DNA of 64,000 bases from contig NZ_CP046244.1 of the NCBI RefSeq assembly GCF_009735625.1, forward strand, positions 62,001 through 126,000, in the 5' to 3' direction. Under the pieces are notes generated by a model. The model saw only the letters and a program-made list of their open reading frames with translations, was not told where the DNA came from and searched no databases. Position 1 is the stretch's first letter, and every line of letters begins with the position of its first letter. Position numbers and translations under genes: made by a program. Source of the stretch: Moorella glycerini (lineage in GTDB: Bacteria > Bacillota > DSM-521 > Neomoorellales > Neomoorellaceae). Below are positions 28,706-37,432 of this stretch, in pieces.

Positions 28706-29716
28706 TCAAAATAAATGGTCCAGCCGGGCTATCCCCAGGTGCTCGTAGGCCCTGGGTGTGGCCATGCGCCCCCGGGGGGTGCGCTGGATAAAGCCGTGCT
28801 GGAGCAAAAATGGCTCGTAGACATCCTCTATGGTATCCGGCTCTTCACTGATGGCCGCCGCCAGGGTTTCCAGGCCCACCGGGCCACCGTTAAATTTCTT
28901 GATGAGGGTTAACAACAGGCGGCGGTCGGAGCTGTCCAGGCCTAAGGAGTCGACTTGCAGGAGTTCTAAAGCTTCCCTGGCTACCTCCCTGGTAATGATC
29001 CCCCCGGCGCGGACTTCGGCGTAATCCCGCACCCTTTTCAGCAGGCGGTTGGCCACCCGGGGCGTTCCCCGGGCGCGGCAGGCAATCTCCCTGGCCCCTT
29101 CAGGTTCAATACCTACCTGCAGGATGGTTGCCGCCCGGAGAATAATTTGCTCCAGCTCCTCCAACCGGTAAAACTCCAGGCGGGAACTAATGCCAAAGCG
29201 ATCCCTTAATGGCGAAGACAACAACCCGGCCCTGGTGGTAGCACCCACCAGGGTAAAGGGGGGTAAATCCAGGCGGATGGAGCGGGCGCCGGGGCCTTTA
29301 CCCAGGATAATATCCAGGGCAAAATCTTCCATGGCCGGGTACAGGATCTCCTCCACCTGGCGGGGCAGGCGGTGGACTTCATCAATAAAGAGGACGTCCC
29401 GGGGCTGTAAATTGGTAAGAATGGCGGCCAGGTCTCCGGCTCGTTCCAGGGCCGGCCCCGAGGTAACCCTTAAACTTACCCCCAGCTCATGGGCAATAAT
29501 CCCGGCCAGGGTGGTCTTCCCCAGGCCGGGCGGGCCGTAGAGCAGGACGTGATCCAGGGCTTCCCCCCGCTCCCGGGCCGCCTGGATAAAGATGCTCAAT
29601 GTTTCCTTGACATGCTCCTGGCCGATATATTCGGCCAGGCGGCGCGGGCGCAAGCTCACTTCCAGCTCTTCGTCTTCCCGGTGCAGGTTCCCGGCCAGCA
29701 AACGCTCTGCCGTCAA
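28706..29716 (-). CDS. ruvB: Holliday junction branch-migration helicase RuvB
   Basis: 336 residues. Walker [10 protein letters not shown] near residue 61, Walker [10 protein letters not shown], sensor 1 [18 protein letters not shown] with the trans-arginine, and the winged-helix end ([17 protein letters not shown]). The ATPase motor that drives Holliday junction migration with RuvA. TTG start overlaps the ruvA stop (TTGA). Confidence 0.98.
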   Translation of the reverse strand: MTAERLLAGNLHREDEELEVSLRPRRLAEYIGQEHVKETLSIFIQAARERGEALDHVLLYGPPGLGKTTLAGIIAHELGVSLRVTSGPALERAGDLAAILTNLQPRDVLFIDEVHRLPRQVEEILYPAMEDFALDIILGKGPGARSIRLDLPPFTLVGATTRAGLLSSPLRDRFGISSRLEFYRLEELEQIILRAATILQVGIEPEGAREIACRARGTPRVANRLLKRVRDYAEVRAGGIITREVAREALELLQVDSLGLDSSDRRLLLTLIKKFNGGPVGLETLAAAISEEPDTIEDVYEPFLLQHGFIQRTPRGRMATPRAYEHLGIARLDHLF

Positions 29717-30333
29717 TCAGCCCCACCTCCCCGGCCAATAGTTTTCAACACTCCCTGGAGGACGGCCGCTGTATCAGCCTCCGGCCCCAGTTCCGCCTTA
29801 ACCCTGGCCAGGACCGGGCTTATCTCATCCCGGCTGTAGCCCAGGGCCAGGAGGGCGGCCAGGGCTTCATCATTATCGCCGGCCCCGCCATCCCAGGCCA
29901 CCCTGGCCGTTGCCCTGGTCTCACCGGCCAGGCCGGATTTTAAAATGGCATCTTTTAATTCCAGGAGCAGGCGTCTGGCCTTCTTGGCCCCGATGCCGGG
30001 CAGGGCAGTCAGGAAGGCAGTATCTTCGGCAACAATAGCCCGCGCCAGCTGTTCCGGAGCCGCTGCCGCCAGGATCTGGAGGGCACCGCGGGGTCCAATG
30101 CCGGCCACCCCCAGCAAAAGGGTAAAAAACCTTAGCCCCTCGGGCCGGGTAAAGCCGTACAGCTCCAGGGCGTCTTCCCTGACTACCAGGTGGGTATAGA
30201 CAGCAACCTCTGTCCCCGGGGGCGGCCAGGATTGCGCGGGCGGTGTACGGACGAACCAGCCGATGCCCCCGGTTTCCACCAAAATACCTTCCGGCATTAC
30301 CTGGCGTAACTGGCCGCGCAAGTAACCAATCAC
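29713..30333 (-). CDS. ruvA: Holliday junction DNA-binding protein RuvA
   Basis: 206 residues from the GTG at 30333, which overlaps the ruvC stop (GTGA) and gives the normal start MIGYLRGQL; a longer frame adds 18 unrelated residues. OB-fold domain, two helix-hairpin-helix motifs ([16 protein letters not shown] and [19 protein letters not shown]) and the C-terminal RuvB-binding domain ([18 protein letters not shown]). Binds the four-way junction as a tetramer. Confidence 0.97.
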   Translation of the reverse strand: MIGYLRGQLRQVMPEGILVETGGIGWFVRTPPAQSWPPPGTEVAVYTHLVVREDALELYGFTRPEGLRFFTLLLGVAGIGPRGALQILAAAAPEQLARAIVAEDTAFLTALPGIGAKKARRLLLELKDAILKSGLAGETRATARVAWDGGAGDNDEALAALLALGYSRDEISPVLARVKAELGPEADTAAVLQGVLKTIGRGGGAD

Positions 30334-30836
30334 TGCTGCAACACCCCGGCTTCCCGCTGGCGCCAGGGAGCCAAACTGGCGTGGCAAATGGCCACGGCCA
30401 GGGCATCGGCCACATCATCGGGGTCCGGTCGACTTTTAAGCCCCAGCAGGGCCTGAACCATCCGCTGGACCTGTTCCTTAGGAGCCCGGCCGAAACCGGC
30501 CACCGCCTGTTTAACTTCCAGGGGCGTATACTCGGCAACGGGAAGGCCCGCATGAGCCGCCGCGAGCAACGCCACCCCCCGGGCCTGGCCTACCGCCAGG
30601 GCCGTGCGGCTATTTTTATTAAAAAAGATTTCTTCAATGGCCATAATATCCGGCCGGTATTTTTTTATTATCTCCTGCAGTTGGTCGTAAATCAGGGCCA
30701 GGCGCAGGCTTGCTTTTTCCCCTGCCGGCGTCCGGATGCAGCCATAGGCATAAGCCTGCAGGTGCCCCGCAGTCGCCGCCTGTACCAGGCCATAGCCGAC
30801 AATGGCTGTACCAGGGTCGATTCCCAGGATCAACAT
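30330..30836 (-). CDS. ruvC: Holliday junction endonuclease RuvC
   Basis: 168 residues from ATG 30836 (GGAGGAG eight bases upstream), giving MLILGIDPGTA. Catalytic acids: Asp of GIDPG, Glu pair in AIEEIFF, and the Asp cluster in RPDPDDVADALA. Resolves Holliday junctions by symmetrical cuts. First gene of the ruvCAB operon, separated from bofC by a terminator. Confidence 0.97.
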   Translation of the reverse strand: MLILGIDPGTAIVGYGLVQAATAGHLQAYAYGCIRTPAGEKASLRLALIYDQLQEIIKKYRPDIMAIEEIFFNKNSRTALAVGQARGVALLAAAHAGLPVAEYTPLEVKQAVAGFGRAPKEQVQRMVQALLGLKSRPDPDDVADALAVAICHASLAPWRQREAGVLQQ

Positions 30837-30905
30837 CCTTTTACTCCTCCCTGGCAATTATTCGACGTTAAAGATAGTACTTCCTTTTTTTGAGCCAAAA
30901 TAAAA

Positions 30906-30928
30906 ATCAGCGCTCTTCCAGCGCTGAT
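30906..30928 (-). terminator. Terminator after bofC
   Basis: Perfect 9-base stem ATCAGCGCT / AGCGCTGAT with a 5-base loop immediately after the bofC stop, followed on the minus strand by TTTTTATTTT. Confidence 0.85.
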
Positions 30929-30930
30929 CT

Positions 30931-31488
30931 CTAGGGGCGGAATTCATCCAGGCTGTCCAGGGCTTCCAGGACTTCTTGTTCGGAGTTAAATTCGGCCTGG
31001 CCATTTTCTATTTTTTCCCGCCAGCTAGGCGGCAGGGAAGTAAATTTCAGGTTCGTCACCCGCATTAGTGGCCCCAGGCTGCCGGCCGGGCCCTGGTAAA
31101 TGGCCACCAGGCCATCCTTGACGGCCAGGTGGCGTTTGGGAGCATCGGCAGGGCAAAGACCATCTACCTCCTGGGTTATAACCAGGCGTTCCCTCTCCCG
31201 GGTTATGCGCCAGCCCTCGGGCGGCGGGAAAAGGATGCTCAATTCTTCTTTACCGGCCCAGTTCCACTTGACCCCTGCCGGCAAAGGAATGGGTTCCCTG
31301 TGACCGCAGTCGCGGTAATATCTCTCCAGGCGCGGTTCCTCCAGCACCCGTGGTTCCAAAAGGCCCGGCACCCTTAAGATAACCGGCCTTTGCCCGGTAC
31401 TGACCCTGGCCTCCTGGAAAGCCACCAGCCCTCCAAGGAGAAAAATCACGAGGCCAATAAAAATAAAGCGCCGGCTAACGTCGCCCAC
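30931..31488 (-). CDS. bofC: BofC-like sporulation signalling protein
   Basis: 185 residues. N-terminal membrane helix (about 8-24), then a domain whose C-terminal part, DGLVAIYQGPAGSLGPLMRV..LPPSWREKIENGQAEFNSEQEVLEALDSLDEF, matches the BofC C-terminal domain. In Bacillus BofC restrains SpoIVB signalling that triggers pro-sigma-K processing. GTG start after GGAGG. Its position next to ruvC agrees with bofC-ruvAB in Bacillus. Confidence 0.85.
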   Translation of the reverse strand: MGDVSRRFIFIGLVIFLLGGLVAFQEARVSTGQRPVILRVPGLLEPRVLEEPRLERYYRDCGHREPIPLPAGVKWNWAGKEELSILFPPPEGWRITRERERLVITQEVDGLCPADAPKRHLAVKDGLVAIYQGPAGSLGPLMRVTNLKFTSLPPSWREKIENGQAEFNSEQEVLEALDSLDEFRP

Positions 31489-31559
31489 GGTGGCGCCTCC
31501 TCATAACAGGAATTACCACACCTTCTAGCTTTGCCGGCGCGGCGGGGTTTTATACCAGG

Positions 31560-32318
31560 TTATAACTCCACTTGCTCCATAATGGCAGCAGGAATGTCGG
31601 CGTTGGTATAGACTGCCTGGACGTCATCGTGATCCTCCAGGCGGTCCACCAGGCGCATGATTTTAGCGGCCATTTCCGGGTCGTCAATGGTTACTGTCGT
31701 CTGGGGTACCATTTCTATTGCGGCGCTGGTGATGGCCGCCCCGGCTTCCTGCAGGGCTTTCTTTACCCTCTCCAGGTCCTCGGGAGCCGTCTTTATTTCC
31801 AGGGCTTCGGCATCACTATCATCAACATCTTCAGCCCCGGCCTCAATGGCCTGGAGGATTAATTCTTCCCTGGTTTCTCCCACCGGGACTTCTACGCTAA
31901 TGACGCCCTTGGGGTTAAACATCCAGGCTACACAGCCGCTTTCCCCCAGGTTGCCGCCGTTGCGGGAAAAGATATACCGGATTTCGGAAGCCGTGCGGTT
32001 GCGGTTGTCAGTGGCAATATTAAGCAGCATGGCTACTCCACCGGGGCCATAGCCTTCATAAACCATTTCTTCATAGGCTGCGCCTTCAATCTCGCCGGTA
32101 CCGCGCATAATGGCCCGCTGGATATTCTCATTGGGCATATTGACTTCCTTGGCCCGGGCGATGGCTGCCTTCAAACGCGGGTTACCTTCCGGGTCACCGC
32201 CTCCCTGCCGGGCGGCGATGATAATCTCCCGCCCTATTTTGGTAAAGAGGCGGCCCCGCTTTTCATCGGCCTTGGCCTTACGATGTTTTATATTGGCCCA
32301 CTTGGAATGTCCGGACAT
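31560..32318 (-). CDS. yebC: YebC/PmpR-family protein
   Basis: 252 residues. Starts MSGHSKWANIKHRKAKADEKRG, the invariant YebC opening, with ARAKEVNMPNENIQRAI and YEGYGPGG following. Members act as transcription regulators and, as recently reported for some, as translation factors relieving ribosome stalling at proline runs. The proline-rich CAP protein encoded divergently is a conceivable client, which is speculation. ATG start, AGGGGGG upstream. Confidence 0.96.
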   Translation of the reverse strand: MSGHSKWANIKHRKAKADEKRGRLFTKIGREIIIAARQGGGDPEGNPRLKAAIARAKEVNMPNENIQRAIMRGTGEIEGAAYEEMVYEGYGPGGVAMLLNIATDNRNRTASEIRYIFSRNGGNLGESGCVAWMFNPKGVISVEVPVGETREELILQAIEAGAEDVDDSDAEALEIKTAPEDLERVKKALQEAGAAITSAAIEMVPQTTVTIDDPEMAAKIMRLVDRLEDHDDVQAVYTNADIPAAIMEQVEL

Positions 32319-32487
32319 TTTTACCCCCCTCTCACCTCTAACTGCCGTTAAAATTCTAGCATATAAGACCGCCGTTAAGCAATAAGCCTCATTGTCCCCT
32401 GCCGGAAATCACTGTAATATTTTACCTCGAAGATTGGAAGAATTTTATGTTAACTTTTTTGGCTCCTATATGGTAAAATACCATTAG

Positions 32488-32596
32488 TTACTTTAACGTC
32501 ATGGCCACCAGAAACGCCGAATTTCTTTTACGAGCTAACCTCGCAGGCGTTGGAGGGGGGGTGGATTTTTTATTGGTCCGCCGGGCGTTAAAGTAA
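32488..32596 (+). promoter_or_regulatory. Structured leader RNA / candidate riboswitch upstream of CAP gene
   Basis: The 304-base gap between yebC and the CAP gene holds a strongly structured leader. A perfect 11-base closing stem pairs TTACTTTAACG (32488-32498) with CGTTAAAGTAA (32586-32596). Inside, AACGCC (32513-32518) pairs with GGCGTT (32546-32551). The sequences flanking this inner stem, GCCGAAT and GAGCTAACCTCGCAGGC, resemble the two ends of the ydaO (c-di-AMP) riboswitch, but the usual 80-100 base middle is missing. The ribosome site AAAGGAGG begins 12 bases after the closing stem, so the fold could affect translation or read-through. A -10-like TAAAAT lies just upstream. Confidence 0.5.
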
Positions 32597-32622
32597 TTAG
32601 GTTTGTAAAGGAGGGGTTAGTT

Positions 32623-33321
32623 TTGCGGTCTAAATGCAAAACCCTGGCCGCATCCCTGGCTGTATTATTAATTGTCACCACCCTGGCTATCGTACCGGTC
32701 ACACCTGTTCAAGCTGCAACTTACTATGGTAACTATTATGCTTTCCATTTCTCACCGCAAAATTATTTATCCATCAGGTATTACCGCCCGCAACCGGCAT
32801 CTCAACCCCAACCGGCCCCGGCACCCCAACCCCAGCCGGCACCGGCTCCAGTTCCCGAACCGCAGCCGGCACCCCAACCGGCACCAGCGCCCGCACCTCA
32901 ACCTGCACCCCAGCCGGTAACCGGCAGCTACCAGTTAAGCCAGTTTGAGCAGAAGGTCGTTGACCTGGTCAATGCCGAGCGGGCTAAGGCCGGGCTGAAA
33001 CCGTTAGCCGTAGATCTGCAGCTGGCAAAAGTAGCCCGCCTCAAGGCTGAGGACATGCGGGATAATAATTACTTCGGCCATGAATCGCCTACCTACGGTT
33101 CTTTCTTTACCATGTTACAGAAATTCGGTATTACTTACCGTACCGCCGGGGAAAACATTGCCGCCGGCTATCGCACTCCCGAAGCCGTGGTTGCGGCCTG
33201 GATGGGTAGCCCCGGCCACCGCAGCAATATCTTAAACCCCAGTTTTACGGCCATTGGCGTTGGTTATGCCCGCGGCGGTAGCTACGGCAACTACTGGGTG
33301 CAGGAATTCATCGGGAAGTAG
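32623..33321 (+). CDS. Secreted CAP/SCP-domain protein with proline-rich linker
   Basis: 232 residues. Signal peptide (about 1-31, cleavage after PVQA), a short tyrosine-rich segment, a 45-residue linker of PQP/PAP repeats (about 56-100), then a CAP domain with FEQKVVDLVNAERAKAGLKPL, MRDNNYFGHESP, AGENIAAG and GHRSNILNP. CAP proteins of spore-formers (YkwD, SafA-linked types) are secreted and often wall- or coat-associated; exact function is unknown. TTG start, AAAGGAGGGG eight bases upstream. Single-gene transcript on the plus strand behind a structured leader. Confidence 0.92.
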   Translation: MRSKCKTLAASLAVLLIVTTLAIVPVTPVQAATYYGNYYAFHFSPQNYLSIRYYRPQPASQPQPAPAPQPQPAPAPVPEPQPAPQPAPAPAPQPAPQPVTGSYQLSQFEQKVVDLVNAERAKAGLKPLAVDLQLAKVARLKAEDMRDNNYFGHESPTYGSFFTMLQKFGITYRTAGENIAAGYRTPEAVVAAWMGSPGHRSNILNPSFTAIGVGYARGGSYGNYWVQEFIGK

Positions 33322-33399
33322 AGAATCCTCCACATCATCGCCGCTTTCTCTCCGCTTTTGTACCTGATTTCACAATTAAGTATGACTTAATACGTAAAG

Positions 33400-33434
33400 G
33401 CCCCTTTTAACCTGGCCGGTGGGTTAAAAGGGGC
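33400..33434. terminator. Bidirectional terminator between CAP gene and cysK
   Basis: Perfect 13-base stem GCCCCTTTTAACC / GGTTAAAAGGGGC with a 9-base loop between two convergent genes. A-rich and T-rich flanks on both sides suit termination in either direction. Confidence 0.75.
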
Positions 33435-33454
33435 TATTTAATCTGGCGATTAAT

Positions 33455-34375
33455 CTACCCGACTTTAAAAAGTTCGGTACTGAGATAGCGCTCGCCGGTA
33501 TCCGGGGCAATGGCCAGGACTTTTTTGCCGCTGCCCAGGCGCCGGGCCACCTGCAGGGCGGCATAAACGGCTGCGCCGGCAGAGATGCCTACCAGCAGGC
33601 CTTCCTCCCGGGCCAGGCGCCTGGCGGTGATGAGGGCGTCTTCGTTGGAGACGGTAATAATCTCATCGATTACCTCGCGCCGGAAGACCTGCGGGACAAA
33701 TCCGGCCCCGATCCCCTGGATCTTATGGGGCCCCGGCTGGCCCCCGGAAAGGACGGGGGAAGCCGCCGGCTCCACGGCAATTATCTTTATCCCCGGAATT
33801 TCCTGCTTTAAAACCTCACCGGCACCGGTAATGGTGCCGCCGGTACCTACGCCCGCCACAAAGGCATCCAGATCTCTGCCCATTTGCTCTAAAATTTCCC
33901 GGGCCGTGGTACGGCGGTGTACGTCGGGGTTGGCCGGGTTTTCAAACTGCTGGGGCATGAAATAATCAGGGTTTTCCCGGACTAATTCCAGGGCCTTGTC
34001 TACGGCCCCCTTCATACCCAGGTGGCCCGGTGTCAGGATAAATTCGGCGCCATAGGCCGCCAGGAGCTTGCGGCGTTCAATGCTCATGGTTTCCGGCATC
34101 ACCAGTATTAAACGGTAACCGCGGACCGCTGCTACCATGGCCAGGCCAATACCGGTATTGCCGCTGGTGGGTTCCACGATGGTGGCACCCGGTTTAAGTT
34201 TGCCCGCTGCTTCCGCAGCTTCAATCATGCTGAGGGCGATCCGGTCTTTAACGCTCGCCCCGGGATTAAAATATTCCAGCTTGGCATATACTGCCGCCCC
34301 ATTCTCCGGCAGGCGGTTTAAGCGTACCACTGGAGTCCGGCCGATTAGCCGGGTTATGTCGGTGGCTACCTGCAT
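33455..34375 (-). CDS. cysK: Cysteine synthase (O-acetylserine sulfhydrylase)
   Basis: 306 residues, fold-type II PLP enzyme. PLP lysine in [11 protein letters not shown] (about residue 43), the substrate loop [11 protein letters not shown], the phosphate loop [12 protein letters not shown] and [11 protein letters not shown]. Makes cysteine from O-acetylserine and sulfide; cystathionine synthase-like members look alike but CysK is the best call. ATG start with GGGGGAAG upstream. No cysE is present nearby. Confidence 0.92.
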   Translation of the reverse strand: MQVATDITRLIGRTPVVRLNRLPENGAAVYAKLEYFNPGASVKDRIALSMIEAAEAAGKLKPGATIVEPTSGNTGIGLAMVAAVRGYRLILVMPETMSIERRKLLAAYGAEFILTPGHLGMKGAVDKALELVRENPDYFMPQQFENPANPDVHRRTTAREILEQMGRDLDAFVAGVGTGGTITGAGEVLKQEIPGIKIIAVEPAASPVLSGGQPGPHKIQGIGAGFVPQVFRREVIDEIITVSNEDALITARRLAREEGLLVGISAGAAVYAALQVARRLGSGKKVLAIAPDTGERYLSTELFKVG

Positions 34376-34455
34376 GGTTACTTCCCCCTTAATGTATAGT
34401 ATGCTTATCGGAATTAATTACATTTTAACTTCCAGTGCAAGCTGTGTCAAGTGAA

Positions 34456-34488
34456 AAGCCACTGCACCTCAGTATTATGCAGTGGCTT
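34456..34488 (-). terminator. Terminator after cooT
   Basis: Perfect 11-base stem AAGCCACTGCA / TGCAGTGGCTT with an 11-base loop, 22 bases after the cooT stop, followed on the minus strand by TTCAC within a TTTT run. Confidence 0.75.
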
Positions 34489-34509
34489 GGCTGGCATAAA
34501 TGCCCGGAT

Positions 34510-34701
34510 TTATATGGCCTCGAGGAAAATTTTATGATCGACCAGGGCCATTTCTTTGATGCGGGCGCGCAAGATTTTCTTTTTACCAAAGATGTCTTCC
34601 ATCAGGATGCCATCTTCCCGGGGCAGGACCCGGTCCACATTTTCAAAGACCAGCTCCTCCTCCCCGTTCTCTTTCAATAGATAAGCATTGGCTTCACACA
34701 T
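34510..34701 (-). CDS. cooT: CooT-like nickel-binding protein
   Basis: 63 residues from ATG 34701 with AAGGAGG ten bases upstream, giving the family start MCEANAYL; a longer in-frame start adds 18 residues not seen in homologues. The pattern EELVFENVDRV.P.EDGI...IFGKKKILRARIKEMALVDHKI is CooT. In Rhodospirillum, CooT dimers bind nickel through the Cys at position 2 and help mature carbon monoxide dehydrogenase. No CODH genes lie in the window. Overlaps the DUF3842 gene by eight bases. Confidence 0.88.
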   Translation of the reverse strand: MCEANAYLLKENGEEELVFENVDRVLPREDGILMEDIFGKKKILRARIKEMALVDHKIFLEAI

Positions 34702-35125
34702 CTTTTCGCGTTCCTCCTTCGTAAAAGGCTTTGAGACGCCGGGCCAGGGCATCAATCAGGTGGGGTAAGGGTTCGGCTACAACACCGATTATTTCCACCC
34801 CGGCCTTATTTAGAGGCAGGAGAAATTTACGGGCCGGGCTGGCGGCAATGGCCGCCGCCATGGCCGGCGTCAGTTCCCCCAGCATGGCGTCGGCTATAAG
34901 GATGGCCACGGAACCGGTAATGGCGTCTACCCGGGGAGCGTTATAGATAATGGCCCTTTCCCCGGTGGCCCCTTCATTAGCCCCGGCCTTGAGCATGGCT
35001 ACGGTGGCGGCAGCGTTAGTCCCCAGGGCCAGAATTTCTACCTCTGGCGGCAATTCTTCCCTGAGCCTGGCGGTAATATGCCTGCCGATGCCTCCCCCCT
35101 GCCCGTCTACTACTGCTATCCGCAG
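34694..35125 (-). CDS. DUF3842 family protein
   Basis: 143 residues if translation starts at the CTG at 35125, which follows AAGGAG by about ten bases and gives the family's usual opening (M)RIAVVDGQGGGIGRHI. Alternatives are a TTG at 35155 without a ribosome site or a much longer frame. The N-terminal VDGQGGGIG loop looks nucleotide-binding; NAAATVAMLKAGANEGATGE and NKAGVEIIGVVAEPLPHLID follow. Function is unknown. Coupled to cooT by overlap, a pairing that suggests a link with metal-centre maturation. Confidence 0.8.
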   Translation of the reverse strand: MRIAVVDGQGGGIGRHITARLREELPPEVEILALGTNAAATVAMLKAGANEGATGERAIIYNAPRVDAITGSVAILIADAMLGELTPAMAAAIAASPARKFLLPLNKAGVEIIGVVAEPLPHLIDALARRLKAFYEGGTRKDV

Positions 35126-35158
35126 GTATAACCCACTCCTTGTTATGAAATGCAAAAA

Positions 35159-35211
35159 GGGCCACAGGGAACCTTGTCGACTCCAGTGTCGACTCCGACC
35201 TCCTCGTGGCC
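35159..35211 (-). terminator. Terminator after yunB, with internal direct repeat
   Basis: Stem GGCCAC / GTGGCC closing a 41-base loop that contains the direct repeat GTCGACTCC twice, followed on the minus strand by CTTTTTG. It lies between yunB and the DUF3842 gene and may be a plain terminator or an attenuator. Confidence 0.5.
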
Positions 35212-35295
35212 TTCCATCCAGCGCGGTCTCCACACCGCTTTATGATGATATATTCGCCCTCCAAAGCTCGATTCCTGCCTGGTGGACAAGAAAAA

Positions 35296-35961
35296 TTAAA
35301 ATTCTGGTGCCCGCAAAATACCTTTTATAAAGTCAGACCCCAGGGAAATATAGGTCTGGGGAACTGGCCCGACAATAATAGCCTCCGCCACCGGGATGGT
35401 AGAGGCAACCTTTACCTGTTCCCTGCTGAAGGGGGCAACTACCTGGACTTCGCTCTCTACCTGGAGGTAAATGCGGTGGCGCGTCTGGTTGATACCGGCG
35501 GCTTCAAAGGTGTCACCGACGTTGACGTTAACGGTGCCCAGGGGAATAAAACGTAGAGGCACCGGGGGTCCGTAGGCTGCCAGGAGTTTTAGCCCCAGCA
35601 CTTGCCCCAGGGGTAAGTAATAGGTTTTGCCTTCCAGCCGGGCCAGGTGCTCCTGGATGGCCAGCTGGGCCTGGGCCTGGAGGCGGCTGATGCTCAAGGC
35701 GTCGGCCTGCATGAAAACTACCCGGCCATCGCTGCTGCCCGGTTGAATCAGGCTGTTATAATTTACCTGGCCAGTTATTTTATCCAGCACTGCCTGCTGC
35801 ATGGCCTCGGTAGCTGCCCAGCGGGCCTGGGCCGCAGCTACCGTCTCCAGGGCCAGGTGCAGGCGCCATTCTAACAGGAAAAGCACCAGCAGGCCGGCTA
35901 CTATTACCAGCGCCAGGGCTCCCCATGGCCGCCGTCCCGGTCGCCGCCACCGCCGCCGCAA
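35296..35961 (-). CDS. yunB: Sporulation protein YunB
   Basis: 221 residues. N-terminal basic segment and membrane helix (about 13-31), then an extracytoplasmic domain with the YunB pattern: NYNSLIQ, SISRLQAQAQLAIQE, YYLPLGQVLGLKLLAAYGP, VPLRFIPLGTVNVNVGDTFEAAGINQTRHRIYLQV and a hydrophobic end. YunB is a mother-cell sporulation protein of unclear function. TTG start; its GGGGGTGG ribosome site can pair with an upstream CCCCC run (35967-36001). Confidence 0.88.
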   Translation of the reverse strand: MRRRWRRPGRRPWGALALVIVAGLLVLFLLEWRLHLALETVAAAQARWAATEAMQQAVLDKITGQVNYNSLIQPGSSDGRVVFMQADALSISRLQAQAQLAIQEHLARLEGKTYYLPLGQVLGLKLLAAYGPPVPLRFIPLGTVNVNVGDTFEAAGINQTRHRIYLQVESEVQVVAPFSREQVKVASTIPVAEAIIVGPVPQTYISLGSDFIKGILRAPEF

Positions 35962-36019
35962 GGCAAACCACCCCCATATAGAAGTATACTCCGGGGGCGG
36001 TTAAAATGTGAAATAACTT

Positions 36020-37246
36020 TTAGTGAGGGGCAACAGAAACCCGCAGCCGGGCAAATTTGCGTTTGCCGGCCTGGAGGACCGCCCCGTCTGGCACATCAAT
36101 CTCGGCCTCGGGATCATGCAAGCGCTCGCCGTCGAGTTTTACTGCTCCCTGGCTGATGAGGCGCCGGGCTTCACTGGTACTGGGGGCCAGGCCTGCCTGG
36201 ACCATCAGGCGTGGCAACCACATCCTGGCTTCACTAACAATTACCTCCGGCATTTCCTCCGGCAGGTCGCCCAGCTGGAAGACCTGGCGGAATTCCTTTT
36301 CCGCCTCCCGGGCAGCAGCCTCCCCGTGGTAGAGGCCGGTAATCTCCCGGGCCAGGCGCATCTTTACGTCCCGGGGATGCAGGCTACCATCGGCGAGGCC
36401 TTGTTTTATGGCCTCCAGTTCCTCCAGGGGCACGGCCGTCACCAGCTCGAAGTAAGTCAGCATAAGTTCATCAGGCAAGGACATGGTCTTGCCGTACATC
36501 TCCCTGGCCGGTTCGTTGATACCGATATAATTGCCCAGGCTTTTACTCATCTTCTGCACGCCGTCCAGCCCGGGCAGGATGGGCATCATCATGGCTACCT
36601 GGGGCTCCTGGCCGTACTCCCGCTGTAACTGGCGACCCATGAGGAGGTTGAACTTTTGGTCCGTTCCCCCAAGTTCGACATCCGCAGCCAGGGCTACGGA
36701 ATCGTAGCCCTGCATCAGGGGGTAAAAGAATTCGTGGACGCTAATAGGCCGGTTCTCCTGGTAACGGCGGGCAAAATCGTCCCGTTCCAGCATCCGGGCC
36801 ACGGTAATCTTGGCAGCCAGCTGGATAACATCGGCAAAGGTGAGCCTCGCCAGCCACCGGCTGTTAAAGGTAACCTCGGTCCGGCCCGGGTCCAGGATTT
36901 TAAAAATTTGCTCCTTGTAGGTTTCGGCATTGGCCATGACTTCAGCTTCCGAGAGCTGCCGCCTGGTTTCGGATTTACCGGTGGGGTCACCGATTCTCCC
37001 GGTAAAGTCGCCGATAATGATAATCACCTGGTGGCCCAGTTCCTGGAACTGGCGCAATTTCTGGAGTACTACCGTATGGCCCAGGTGGATGTCCGGGGCC
37101 GTTGGGTCCAGGCCCAGTTTAACCCGCAGGGGTTTCCCGGTGCTAAGGGACTTTTTTAGCTTGGCCTTTAAGTCTTCCTCCGGTACAATTTCGGCCACAC
37201 CGCGGCGTAAGACTTTAAGCTGCCGCTCAACTTCCCGTTCCAACAA
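36020..37246 (-). CDS. tyrS: Tyrosyl-tRNA synthetase
   Basis: 408 residues from a TTG at 37246. An ATG two codons earlier abuts the GGAGG with no spacing, whereas the TTG has six bases. Class I motifs [11 protein letters not shown] and [11 protein letters not shown] are intact, and a C-terminal S4 RNA-binding domain ([19 protein letters not shown]) is present; the family is the TyrRS type with HxGH close to residue 55. No T-box leader is visible in the 186-base gap before the divergent PBP gene. Confidence 0.96.
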   Translation of the reverse strand: MLEREVERQLKVLRRGVAEIVPEEDLKAKLKKSLSTGKPLRVKLGLDPTAPDIHLGHTVVLQKLRQFQELGHQVIIIIGDFTGRIGDPTGKSETRRQLSEAEVMANAETYKEQIFKILDPGRTEVTFNSRWLARLTFADVIQLAAKITVARMLERDDFARRYQENRPISVHEFFYPLMQGYDSVALAADVELGGTDQKFNLLMGRQLQREYGQEPQVAMMMPILPGLDGVQKMSKSLGNYIGINEPAREMYGKTMSLPDELMLTYFELVTAVPLEELEAIKQGLADGSLHPRDVKMRLAREITGLYHGEAAAREAEKEFRQVFQLGDLPEEMPEVIVSEARMWLPRLMVQAGLAPSTSEARRLISQGAVKLDGERLHDPEAEIDVPDGAVLQAGKRKFARLRVSVAPH

Positions 37247-37393
37247 AATCATCCTCCGTAAATTGCTCTTTCCTGAGCCAGCTCAAGGCGGGATTGTAAA
37301 ACAGGCGTCGATACAATTAGCGAACCTGTTTAAGTTTAGCATAAGCAGTGACTAAGCTTCAAGCTCTTATCATTCCCCTGGGGGTAAAGCTAT

Positions 37394-37401
37394 GTTATAA
37401 T
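37394..37401 (+). promoter_or_regulatory. Extended -10 promoter for the PBP gene (candidate)
   Basis: Extended -10 TGTTATAAT (TG at 37393-37394, TATAAT at 37396-37401) about 32 bases before the PBP start. No clear -35 is seen. Confidence 0.45.
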
Positions 37402-37432
37402 AAAAAAGCCGTAAAGGAGGTCATCCGGAAAA

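Noticed and set aside
30336-30387. Longer N-termini for RuvA, the metallohydrolase, PHP and DRTGG proteins
   Set aside because: The extra residues are out of line with family starts and overlap upstream genes, while inner starts have good ribosome sites or stop-start overlaps.
32810-32930. Short repeats resembling a CRISPR or satellite
   Set aside because: They encode the PQP/PAP proline-rich linker of the CAP protein; units are irregular and coding.
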